A DNA stretch of 18,071 bases from Carex sylvatica (lineage: Eukaryota > Streptophyta > Magnoliopsida > Poales > Cyperaceae), in the NCBI GenBank assembly GCA_964058845.1, contig CAXKVR010000675.1, positions 1-18,071 on the forward strand, read 5' to 3'. Both the position numbers and the translations under genes were made by a program. Below, in pieces: positions 1 to 8,176 of the stretch. Position 1 is the first letter of the stretch; each line of letters starts with the position of its first letter. The notes under the pieces were generated by a model. It had not been told where the DNA came from. It saw nothing but the letters and a program-made list of their open reading frames with translations, and did not search any database.

Positions 1-886
1 TCTTAAAATAATATCTTTTAACACATTACTACACCCTTTGATGTTTGTTCAATATTCTAAAAAAAAATGATGATGAAATGATTAACAACAAATGTAGGAA
101 GTATAGATTATCAGAAATATTGTCCCTTGTACCACTCGTGAAAATAAATGCAATATCAATTTTTGGTATTAAAACAACTACGACTATATATTTTAAATGA
201 TTAACTGATTAACTTTATCTAATATGATGTCATATGACTTTGTTAAATTATCATTTATTAGTAGTCTCATTAAATTTATTGTCAAGATTTATTTAAATTA
301 TTTTGAAATAATATTGTAATTTTATCTCAGTGGCGCAGTGAAAGCATTGTGAAAATATTTATAATCTTATATTTAAATTTTGCGGGCAAAATTTTTTGAA
401 GAGGAAAGAATATAATATTTTATCACAATTAGTAAAAGCAATAACAATTTAATTAATCCTTGATTCTTCTTGATATGTTTAAGTTGTTTACAAATTTCTA
501 TTGTCTAACTTGGTTTCGTTAATTCAAACATCCAGTTTTTTTTTTTTTTAAACTTCTTTCTAGTTCGAACTTTTATCAATTACTTTAAAGGTATTAATAA
601 CTAATAAAATTAATTTACATCTAATCTAATTTTATCTGACCTTGATTAAATTATTATTTATTATCATTAAATTTGTTATTGGATTTATTTTATAAAATAG
701 TTTTACGTTTTAATCAAAGTTACACAACAGAAATTTAGTGTATTTATGTACATGTTTGTTTTTGAATTTTGAGGACAAAATTCTTTTTAAGAGGAGAAGG
801 ATGTAATATTCCGTCACGTAATTATTTTTATTGATTTATTTAGTGTTTGAATTTTGAGGACAAAATTCTTTTTAAGGAGGGAAGGA
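1..886 (+). repeat. Ty3-type retrotransposon 3' flank with repeated polypurine tract/LTR-start junctions
   Basis: AT-rich sequence with no gene. It contains the motif 'GAGGACAAAATTCTTTTTAA' followed by a purine-rich tract and TGTAATATTCCGT. This looks like the end of the internal region, the polypurine tract and the first bases of the 3' LTR of plant Ty3 (Tekay/Del-like) elements. A diverged copy lies at about 381-426 and good copies at about 766-820 and 851-900. The stretches around 200-430 and 600-825 also resemble each other, so the region appears to be a divergent direct repeat of roughly 390 bp. The family assignment is from memory of such junctions, not from a search. Confidence 0.5.
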
Positions 887-920
887 TGTAATATTCCGTT
901 ACATCGATTATTATTTTTAT
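762..920 (+). repeat. 85-bp tandem duplication of a polypurine tract/LTR start
   Basis: The block TTTGAATTTTGAGGACAAAA, followed by a purine-rich tract and ATGTAATATTCCGT, occurs twice with LTR-start TGTA at 802 and 887, an offset of 85 bp. The copies differ at a few positions (AAGAGGAGAAGGA versus AAGGAGGGAAGGA, and CCGTCACG versus CCGTTACA). Confidence 0.75.
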
Positions 921-2401
921 AAATTTAGGAACAAATAATATCCTATTTAATTTTTAAAATAAATATATTATTTAGCTGGTCTCAGCAATTACAAAGTAAT
1001 ACAAATTAAATCCTTATTTAAAACCTCAATTTGAGTCACTCCTTTCGATAACCTTTCGAATTTAGCTTCAGCTGTAATTTTCAGATGGACAACTGTTAGT
1101 ATTTTAATCACAGATCACTCATATTAATTCAGATTGAAATGAAATTTAATACCTGAAAATATAACTTCATGATCTACAATTTTCGTGTAGAAGACTATCC
1201 CAAATTCCGAACGTAGAATTCTCCATAAAATTGTAAATTCAGTAACCATTTCAGTTTGGAGACTCCAGACCTTCCTCGATCATTTTTATCTTTTCTCCTC
1301 ACTAGAAATTCTGATTAAGGTGAAATCAGTTGTGTTAGAACCGTAACAGAAAAACCTACAACTTTTATGTTTTAACTTTCTCTTAATTCTTAACTTATAA
1401 TTCCAATTATTTCAATCTTTGAAGACAAACATTAAAACAAAATTGTGTCATGGACTCAAATCCGAAATTACAATATATTTGCCCACAAAATCAAGCCCAA
1501 CACCCAAATTAAATTACTAAACCTAGTTAACTACTATTTAAACCCCTCATAATTTCCCCCACACAGCCGACACCATTCCCAAAAAAATCAAAATAAAATA
1601 AACAAAGTTGAAAACCTATCTTCATTTTTTTTTCCGTCGGCTACCAAGGTACCATGCATTTCTCAAAAGCTAATTAAATTATTCTTATTACTTTAATGCT
1701 TTAGTGAATTAATGATACATTTCCCAAATAAACAAATGCCTAAGTCTTCTCTGTAGTATCTTATTTATTTATTTTATTTTCTTTTCTTTTTAGTCTCTTT
1801 GAAATCCAACGCATAAACGATGCATGACATCTATACGGCTTGGTTTGATTCTTATTCTTTTCTTCTTCTTTTTTATTTTTTTTATTTTCTTGTCTTTTTA
1901 TTTCATGCATAGTTTGACCTATCATCGGTGCAAGACACCTACACGGATCATGTTACGATGACAATCTCAAAAAGGAACCATAGATGTTTCAATGGTTGGA
2001 GTAACGATAATTTTGAATCTCATACAATGATTCTATCAAATTTTCTTGCATTTCATTTCCTCCCAACCAAAAAGAATTAGTTCCATAAATATACATAAAT
2101 ACTATCATAAATTTCTTTTCTGAATATATGTACCCTATGTTGTTTATCTAGGAGTTATAATACTCAAGCAAGATTTTTGAAGTTAGAAGAAAATCAGTAT
2201 TATTATACAGTTTAATGGTGCCTTTAATAATTCACTTGCAATATTTCCATCTAAATATTATAACATTTGTTTTTCTTCTTTGTCTGTTGATTTATTTTCC
2301 TTACATACACTTAACTTATATTAATAGACATATTTTTCCAAGTATTAAGGATGCATTTCTAAACATGTCACATGATTCAAACGTCCAAGATTGTCATCAG
2401 C

Positions 2402-2434
2402 TATATATATATATATACACACACGCACACACAC
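2402..2434. repeat. (TA)n(CA)n microsatellite
   Basis: An alternating TA run passes into an imperfect CA run inside the candidate LTR. It is simple-sequence DNA without coding value. Confidence 0.85.
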
Positions 2435-3364
2435 AATTTTATCCTTGAATTAATTATTCGTCAAAATATTATATTTTTCCTTTACTGTCTCGATCAATCT
2501 TGAAATAGGTTTATTTTTCTCATTTAAATCAATAGATATGGTTTCCTAGATTGAACTTTATTACACTATTAAAATATTGATATCCGTTCTTGTCTCAGCC
2601 GAATGTAGTCAGTGTATTTCTTTCTTTTCCATTTAAAATAATAGAAATAAGCTTCTTAGAATTTAATAAGCATTTTTTTCTTATTTCGTAATAAATAATC
2701 TGTGGCCTCAATAATTAGTGAGAGAATTAGTGATTTATTTCCTTTGTTTAATACTTCGGTGAATTTTTTGACCTTTTGAAATTTAAATGACCTCTTTCTG
2801 ATGCTTTTATTCTCTGCAAGGAGTTTTCATGAATATGTTTTTTTTCGTATATAATTCACCTTCTAAACTTTAATGATTCATTTTCTCCTCTTAAATGACT
2901 TTATCAAAGTAATCCAGATTATAAGAATTATTACATAATTTAGTTAGTAACTAAAGAACGGTAGAATAATAAATATGAAGTACTAACTTAGGAGTAATGT
3001 ATATATATCGATTAGGTTCGAACTCTGGAAATTTAGAAGATCTCGGGACGTATAACGACTTCTCTACGGCAACAGGTGCGGATTTCCTAGACTTTATAAA
3101 ACTATTTTACTTTCCTATTGTCATTCAACTGTTTATTATTATTGCATTAGTTGGATTTATGCATATTGTTTTCGAACCATTCGTTTAACTTGAGTAGACA
3201 CAAATAATTTGCATAAAATGATAGGATTCATATATTGACTAACAGACTTGCATGAATAAATGTGTTTTTCAAAAGGAACGAATATGGTAATTGAACAGGG
3301 GCCAATATGCTTGCATATTGGGATGTATACATTAGATCTAGTTTTGACTGGATCCCTCGTTAAC

Positions 3365-3496
3365 GTGACTGTAGGCATAAGCGGTCATGTCACGAATGTG
3401 ATTGTAGGCTGACGCGATCCTTTCACGGACGTGATCGTAGGCGCAAGCGGTCCTTTCACGGACGTGATCATAGGCAGAAGCGATCTTATCACGCCA
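3365..3496. repeat. 33-bp tandem repeat, four units, inside the candidate LTR
   Basis: Four consecutive 33-bp units start at 3365, 3398, 3431 and 3464. Each begins GTGA(C/T)(T/C)(G/A)TAGGC and ends in TCACG plus three or four bases. Because 33 is divisible by three, the minus strand stays open (3338-3520) and would read an 11-residue repeat of the type AYDHVRERxAS. I regard that frame as a by-product of the repeat, since it has no flanking gene structure. The block is much less AT-rich than its surroundings. Confidence 0.85.
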
Positions 3497-4030
3497 AGAC
3501 CTAGCGGCATATGAATTCACCGTCTATTGAGGCAAACGAACAAGATTAACGGATTTTTCTTTAAATGAATGAAAGTAGTAAGTAATGATATAATATGCAT
3601 TGCATTAGAAGAAACTTACGCATTTTATTTTCTTATCATATTTGTGAATGTAAGTAAAGGTTTTATAAGCTCTAAGCTAGAACTAAATTTTGCACTGAGA
3701 GAAGGTTTGATCTCTCACCCGTTTCACTTTTATGCGGATTCCAGGTAATGAAGATGAAGGATTGGAGCAACGACAAGAGTGAGACTAAGCGGGAAGCCTT
3801 ATGATTGATAAATTACCACATGTTGTTTAGTTTTGTTTTCATGATTCAATAATTGATACATTGAGCAGGCATGGCAGTAGTTGTGTTACTAGCCATGTCC
3901 ATCATGATCGTTTGTTAAACTCGTTTGATTATGAAATAAATGTGGCTTTATTTATATTGTTATTGATAATGTATGTGATATGAATACGCCTTACGTAGAA
4001 ATAAATGATGGGTTGTCTCGGGGTGTGACA

Positions 4031-4830
4031 ATCAAACACATAATTTAACCTCAAACGTTACAGACGTTTTATAAATGTTGTAACGTTTTAATTAAATTCA
4101 TGTTTTCAAAAATTATGTTTTTGATCAAGTTTCACAAAGTCAAATCGTTGTGAACGTTTTATAATCGTTGGTAACATTTTGATCGATCTCATAGAAAATT
4201 GAAAATCCTAAATCGTATTTTGAAATATAACGTTTTAACAAACGTCTGTAACGTTTTAAGTCGAAAAGCTCTTTCTGGAGCTGTCTCTATAAATAGAGCA
4301 GTGGGGTCTCTTTTCCAATCAAGCCAAGTCGCCTCTAACATTGTAAAAACCTATTTTTTTTGTGGGGTTGAGTTTCTTCATTGTTGTGAGAGCTTAAAAC
4401 TTTAATATCTCTCAAACAATTTCAAATTCACTTCACTAATATTGAGTTAGAACTCAAGATTATGTTAGAGTGAGTTTTTTAGTGTTTCTCTTGCGAACAT
4501 TGATTTAGAGATTTTGTTATCTTCTTGTGTTGTCCGTATGACTTCTTTTGGTTGTAAGGTCTCACCGGCTCTCATCTCTAGTTGGCCGTGTGACTTTTCT
4601 TGATTGTAAGGGCTCATCGGTTCACAAGTTGTAAACCTTTCTTGTTGGATAATAGAAAGGCGTACCTAAAAGAGGTTGCGACGCCCCGGAGACGTAGGCT
4701 TTTGTTTTGTCGTACTCCGTTATCATCTCGCGTGTCAAATTTCTTAAAACTCATCTATTTACTTTTAATTGCAATTATTTTTCAGTTTTTAAAGCAATTA
4801 GCGGTGCATTTAAGTTTAATAATTGTGTAT
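4031..4830 (+). mobile_element. Probable Copia-type LTR fragment
   Basis: There is no gene here. The stretch contains a clear TATA box, CTATAAATAG, at about 4287-4296, followed by a short leader. Downstream, 4540-4740 alternates 'GTGTGACTT' and 'TAAGG(T/G)CTCA(C/T)CGG' phrases and then reads GCCCCGGAGACGTAGGC. This resembles the downstream half of plant Copia LTRs that precedes the primer-binding site. Upstream, the core AACGTTTTA recurs near 4083, 4145, 4230 and 4250, suggesting degenerate promoter repeats. No polymerase coding sequence, matching second LTR or target duplication is seen, so borders are approximate. Confidence 0.4.
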
Positions 4831-5305
4831 TGATGTTACAGTGCATGTATTTGTGCATATTTATGCAAATTAAGGACATGATCAATCTAAATTTAAATTC
4901 AATTGCATTTCGATCAGCAGCAAATGCTACTGGTAGCATGAAAATATACAAGTTTTCATAAATTCAGCGGGAGTCGATCAATCATACCAACCATACCAGT
5001 GCACATCCAATGATAATACAAAGAAAAAGGAGCTGTACCAACCATACCAGTGCACATCCAATGATACATATTAGGCACATTTAGTACAAATTTCGAAAAT
5101 CTGTTATTACTATGAAAATCACACAAGCACCACATACATAAACATCACATCTTCATTAAAACACCATCATTGATCGTGTTCACACAGACATGAAATAAAG
5201 CTTTAATACAAGCATATGACACATTAAAACATGCATAAAGCTTAAATACATCCCATAGATATTGTAAAATTCCTCAATTACTATACCACAAACCGGTATC
5301 AGATC
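4831..5305. other. Gene-free AT-rich interval with a 31-bp direct repeat
   Basis: Between the Copia-like fragment and the RNase H remnant I see only AT-rich sequence and one 31-bp exact direct repeat (listed separately). There is no convincing exon or RNA gene. Confidence 0.6.
4985..5066. repeat. 31-bp exact direct repeat, offset 51 bp
   Basis: TACCAACCATACCAGTGCAC plus eleven more identical bases occurs at 4985-5015 and again at 5036-5066, separated by 20 bp. It may be a local duplication or a scar of imprecise repair. Its function is unknown. Confidence 0.85.
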
Positions 5306-5590
5306 CTAAAACATAGGAAAAGTAAAACCATGACAATCCCAACTCTGTACTCTAGCTAATCTTGCAAGCTGATCGGCCAAATCATTTTGGTCTCGAGATA
5401 TGTGCCTGCAGTAAAACATACCAGTCCTTGCGATACTTGAACCGGATTGCCTGTCTGAGGCTGTAGAGGCTCTTTCTTGCTGGAGGAGGTTGCAATGATC
5501 AATTCTATTGAAACCCTTGACAGGTATGACAAAAACTTACAATAAGCAATCGGCGTACATCCGTAAACAGGAATAAGACCTTGCATGTTA
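5306..5590 (-). pseudogene. RNase H-like domain remnant (LINE-type or RVT_3-like), frameshifted
   Basis: On the minus strand the stretch ending at the stop 5306-5308 reads HISRDQNDLADQLARLARVQ, then a short tail. This matches the C-terminal helix signature of plant RNase H-like domains (h-v/I-x-R-x-x-N-x-x-A-D-x-L-A). Upstream, a neighbouring frame reads LRQAIRFKYRKDWYVLL, which fits the preceding strand and helix, but it reaches the HISRD block only through a frameshift near 5410. Further upstream, RVSIELIIATSSSKKEPL lies in a third frame. The catalytic N-terminal half and any reverse transcriptase are absent or unrecognisable. I read it as a broken remnant of a non-LTR element or an RNase H-like gene. 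Confidence 0.5.
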
Positions 5591-5685
5591 CACTTTCAAC
5601 TTCATCAGTCAAATTCTTCGTCAACAAATTCACTTTCAACTTCATCAGTCAGATTCTTCGTCAACAACTTCACTTTCAACTTCAT
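5591..5685. repeat. 40-bp tandem repeat, about 2.4 units
   Basis: CACTTTCAACTTCATCAGTC begins each unit at 5591 and 5631 and starts again, truncated, at 5671. Units one and two differ by about two bases. The unit length is not a multiple of three, so duplication would shift any overlapping reading frame. Confidence 0.9.
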
Positions 5686-5736
5686 TTTTAATTTCGTTGT
5701 TGTTCTCAGTACTCTCATCTCCATCAACACAAGATC
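5645..5736 (-). pseudogene. Acidic exon-like fragment, minus strand
   Basis: Reading leftwards from an acceptor-like TTTTTTTAATAG at about 5737, the minus strand encodes roughly 30 residues rich in Glu, Asp and Asn (reading ...ENNNEIKNEVESEVVDEESD) and stops at 5645-5647. It lies just upstream, in the minus sense, of the RNase H remnant and overlaps the 40-bp tandem repeat. It could be the last exon of an old gene or chance. No partner exon was found. Confidence 0.25.
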
Positions 5737-5739
5737 CTA

Positions 5740-6600
5740 TTAAAAAAACAAATGTCAATTGAAACCTTCACTAGTTATAATTTAATGCATAACAGTTCAT
5801 TGTTTGCTAAATAATACTAATTCATAAAAGAATAAAAAATGAATGGAATTAACTAAATAGAACTAGCATAAAAAATGAAATAGTAAAATTGATAACAGAC
5901 AGTGAGCATAAAAAGTTACAGACAGTGAGCATAAAAAAAATTGCAAAATATTTCAAAACAAAATTTTGATTAATTCAAGTACATGAAAAGTCCATTTTAC
6001 CAAAAAAGCAGAAGGCTCGTTGATTTTCCGTTCGAATCTAGGATTTTTCTTCCGATTTGAGATGGCGCCGAGAGAGTAGGGGGATGGTGCCGCTGTCGTT
6101 GGAGAGGAGATCGGGGAGAAAGATTGAGTCGCCTCTTAGGCGGAAGAAAGGTGAAAGAGCAGAGGAAGGGTGAAAGAGAGACGAAGAGAAAGGCAGGAGG
6201 TGAAGGGGACAAAGGAAAGGGTAGTGGAGAGATCAAGTTTTCTTAATTTTCTATGTTAAAATGAAGGATAATTTGAAAAATATTAAAATACGTTTTTAAT
6301 ATAATATTTTTTAAAATAAATTTAATAAAATATGTATATTAAATGTATAATTGGAGTAATTTTATAATTTGAATGATTTTAAAGTGACAATTTAATAATT
6401 TTTAAATTTTGAAGTGACATAAAAAAAAATTTCTAAAATATTAACCCATCCCTTGAACATTAACAATCTGTTACCGAAAAGCTAGTTTATAATTTAGTGG
6501 AAAAAAAAAACAATATTATTCATATGAGCAGCTTGGCTCCGATGCCCACCGAATCTAATTTAAATAAAGATCTCTAATAAATATTAATTAATTTTCTAAC
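5740..6600. other. Gene-free AT-rich interval with a purine-rich block
   Basis: No gene can be supported. About 6060-6240 is markedly GA-rich on the plus strand, so the minus strand is pyrimidine-rich and open (5997-6236) with a Ser/Pro/Leu-rich translation. This may be an old 5' leader of a minus-strand transcript. About 6240-6440 is extremely AT-rich with short homopolymers. Neither part shows protein-family similarity I recognise. Confidence 0.5.
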
Positions 6601-6789
6601 TAATATCAGGCAAACCACCCGTTTCAGGAATTCGCATTCTCTGAGATATCTCAAACTTCGAGTAGTTTTTTTTGGAAAATCTCAACCATTCAATTACGTT
6701 CGGCGCAATATCAGTTTTGCGAGGGTTCAAGATCTACAGTCGAAAATGAGGCAAGTCTTTGAGAACGACGAAGGAGATATATACAGTCC

Positions 6790-6815
6790 AAAAAAAAAAA
6801 AAAAAAAAAAAAAAA
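6790..6815. repeat. Poly(A) homopolymer, 26 bases
   Basis: An uninterrupted run of 26 A. It could be the tail of a retroposed sequence (the preceding 70 bases contain GGGTTCAAGATC, loosely like a tRNA B-box) or a simple slippage tract. No A-box or target duplication supports a SINE. Confidence 0.8.
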
Positions 6816-6944
6816 TTATGAGAACAGTAGCGGCTAACCCAAACTAAAATTTATGGAGGCCCAAATGCAGATGAATACATTCTAGGCCTGTACCGAATAA
6901 TGAGAATGTTACCTCGGCGTTTGGGTGCCAACGATAGCGTCTCG

Positions 6945-6957
6945 TTGACCGTTGACT
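6945..6957 (+). promoter_or_regulatory. Two adjacent W-box cores
   Basis: TTGACC and TTGACT stand back to back (TTGACCGTTGACT). TTGAC(C/T) is the WRKY-factor W-box core, and paired copies occur in stress- and defence-responsive plant promoters. A further TTGACC lies at about 7628-7633 in the predicted 5'UTR. Function is inferred from motif and position only. Confidence 0.4.
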
Positions 6958-7130
6958 TTTGGGACTCGAGTCGTCGTCTCGTCTTTCCTCCTCCGATCCT
7001 CTCTCTTTTCTAGTCCATATCTTCTGTTATTACTCAGTAATAATACACTTCTACTATTAACATGACCCGTTCGATCTAACGTAAACGGGGGTGATCGGGT
7101 TACCTTTCTGACAGACTACTTACTGTAGGC

Positions 7131-7346
7131 CTTTTCCTTGAGTCCGCATCATCTGCATTATCTCAAAAAAGCATCTTTTGAGTTAATAGATATTGACCGT
7201 CCGATTGTAACCGGTCCCACCTAAAATATGAGGTCTTCAATATTAGTGCGGATTCGCACGAATTTTAAAGCCAATCGGACGTTCGAGATGTTAACTCAAA
7301 AGATTCCTTTTTGAGTTAATGCAGAGGATACAAATTCCTTTTCCTT
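7131..7346. mobile_element. 198-bp Mutator-like MITE with 9-bp target duplication, upstream of the gene
   Basis: The element spans 7140-7337 and is flanked by identical 9-bp repeats, CTTTTCCTT, at 7131-7139 and 7338-7346 (10 bp if the preceding C is included). The left arm reads GAGTCCGCATCATCTGCATT. The right arm, reverse-complemented, reads GAATTTGTATCCTCTGCATT. The arms continue to match into CTCAAAAA...ATCTTTTGAGTTAA and the 'CGTCCGATTG' block, giving terminal inverted repeats of roughly 60 bp. A 9-bp duplication is diagnostic of the Mutator superfamily. There is no coding capacity. It sits about 220 bp upstream of the TATA-like box and may alter the promoter. Confidence 0.75.
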
Positions 7347-7445
7347 TCCTTTAAAAGATTCTAATCAATTATCAAATCGAAGAGGCCCCGATCAAAGAAA
7401 ATAACAGCGCACTGTTATCGGGTACCCGATTGGCATTCGGAGAGA

Positions 7446-7468
7446 GTGAGGACTTGTCAAGTCCCCAC
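7446..7468. promoter_or_regulatory. 23-bp imperfect palindrome in the proximal promoter
   Basis: GGACTTG-T-CAAGTCC at 7450-7464 is a perfect inverted repeat with a one-base spacer. It extends to GTG...CAC with one mismatched pair. It lies about 95 bp upstream of the TATA-like box. It could bind a dimeric factor or be chance; no known element is recognised. Confidence 0.35.
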
Positions 7469-7561
7469 GAATCGCATTCCCCAATGACCAATGGGACCTT
7501 TTCTTGCCCCCTCTCTCGCTCCAGTTATTACCCACTAAGAGGTTTGTCAAGGTCTGAGAAC

Positions 7562-7569
7562 TATAATAA
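7562..7569 (+). promoter_or_regulatory. TATA-like box of the U-box kinase gene
   Basis: TATAATAA lies 75-100 bp upstream of a good 5'UTR splice donor and about 460 bp upstream of the predicted start codon. That places a transcription start around 7590-7600. The assignment rests on position and consensus only. Confidence 0.4.
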
Positions 7570-7594
7570 GAGGGTGTCTATCCATAAGAGTTAG

Positions 7595-7666
7595 CATTGG
7601 CAGTAGTTTACCTCACCAGAAGCTCCGTTGACCACGTAGAGATGTTATAGAGATTAAGGTGACTAG
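7595..7666 (+). other. Predicted 5'UTR exon of the U-box kinase gene
   Basis: The sequence ends GGTGACTAG|GTGAGTTG at 7666/7667, a near-perfect plant splice donor. The matching acceptor is TTCTGATCAG at 8001, or the alternative GTTGCAG at 8008, just before the predicted ATG at 8023. The 5' end is a guess from the TATA-like box. A leader intron of about 335 bp would be typical of plant genes. Confidence 0.45.
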
Positions 7667-8022
7667 GTGAGTTGATTTGTGCGATTTGTTTAGAACCAGT
7701 TTTCTTTTTCTCAGTATGCTGATCTGTTTAGTCATTTGTCAGTCTGAGATTCCTTGTGACAAGGGGTAAATGCCTAATAGCAAAATTAGAACAAATTGGT
7801 ATTATCAATTAAATTTACTGAACTTAAACACATTTATAACGTTTTTCCCAAAAATGAAAAGAAAAAAAAAATTGAAACTCCAGTTATATACTCTGGCGTC
7901 ATGGCTTAGTTGGCATTTATTTGTTTGAAAAAGAAAAAAATTGAAAATAATTGGCTCTATGAACTTAACAATTTCTTGTTCTTTTTAATGCTTCTGATCA
8001 GGTTGCAGCTAGTTGAGTTTTG

Positions 8023-8176
8023 ATGGCAGCACAGAGTAATGCAGATAAGGTGTTTGTTGCATTGCCCGAGACATATGAGGATGGGTTATCTGCTTTGTCT
8101 TGGGTTTTAAGTTATTTTCCTCAGGATAAAACAAAAATCATCATCACTAATGTCGTGGTTTCACCTTTCAAAGAAG
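8023..8176 (+). CDS. PUB33-like: U-box kinase exon 1 (USP-like domain, start)
   Basis: It encodes about 51 residues beginning MAAQSNADKVFVALPE. The segment DKVFVAL..YEDGLSALSWVL is the first strand and helix of the USP-like nucleotide-binding-type fold found at the N-terminus of this PUB group, followed by the KIIITNVV second strand. The exon ends GAAG|GTTAGT, phase 1. The donor could alternatively be the nearby GTACCT, but only 8176 joins exon 2 in frame. Confidence 0.8.

Larger units (their letters stand above)
887..4030 (+). mobile_element. Candidate Ty3-type long terminal repeat (3' LTR or near-solo LTR)
   Basis: The candidate starts TGTAATATTCC directly after a purine-rich tract and ends GGGGTGTGACA at 4030, giving the 5'-TGT...ACA-3' ends expected of an LTR. 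Its length of about 3.1 kb fits the long LTRs of the plant Tekay/Del lineage. A TATA-like TATTTAAA lies near 1534-1541, followed by a pyrimidine-rich leader, as expected of an LTR promoter. The body is AT-rich with only short chance reading frames. The partner LTR and the gag-pol body are not in the window apart from the polypurine tract, so completeness cannot be judged. The 3' boundary is less certain than the 5' one. Confidence 0.5.
6601..7139 (+). promoter_or_regulatory. Distal upstream region of the U-box kinase gene
   Basis: No coding sequence is evident between the repeat mosaic and the small MITE. The region contains a 26-A homopolymer at 6790-6815, two W-box cores at 6945-6957, and a CT-rich stretch near 6975-7012. 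It is assigned to the promoter of the downstream gene only by position. Confidence 0.35.

Noticed and set aside
2215..2448. Plus-strand open frame of 77 residues
   Set aside because: It lies in AT-rich candidate LTR sequence and ends in a TA/CA microsatellite. It is Ile/Phe/Leu/Tyr-rich by composition, with no family signature.
2997..3188. Plus-strand open frame with a hydrophobic C-terminal segment
   Set aside because: It is short and inside the candidate LTR. The hydrophobic stretch follows from T-rich DNA, and there is no exon context.
3365..3496. CRISPR-like array appearance of regularly spaced repeats
   Set aside because: The units are contiguous with no unique spacers, and the context is a plant nuclear genome, so it is an ordinary minisatellite.
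3338..3520. Minus-strand frame encoding an 11-residue repeat (AYDHVRER)
   Set aside because: It is open only because the underlying repeat unit is 33 bp. There is no promoter, splice or homology support, so it was kept only as a DNA repeat.
5997..6236. Minus-strand Ser/Pro/Leu-rich frame of 79 residues
   Set aside because: Its composition reflects a pyrimidine-rich strand. It could be an old 5' leader, but no protein family is recognisable.
6710..6815. Possible SINE ending in the 26-A run
   Set aside because: GGGTTCAAGATC loosely resembles a B-box, but there is no A-box upstream and no flanking duplication.
7902..7913. TGGCTTAGTTGG, resembling a tRNA A-box (possible tRNA or SINE head)
   Set aside because: There is no B-box at the right distance, no cloverleaf fold, and no tail or target duplication. 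It lies in the 5'UTR intron and is probably chance.
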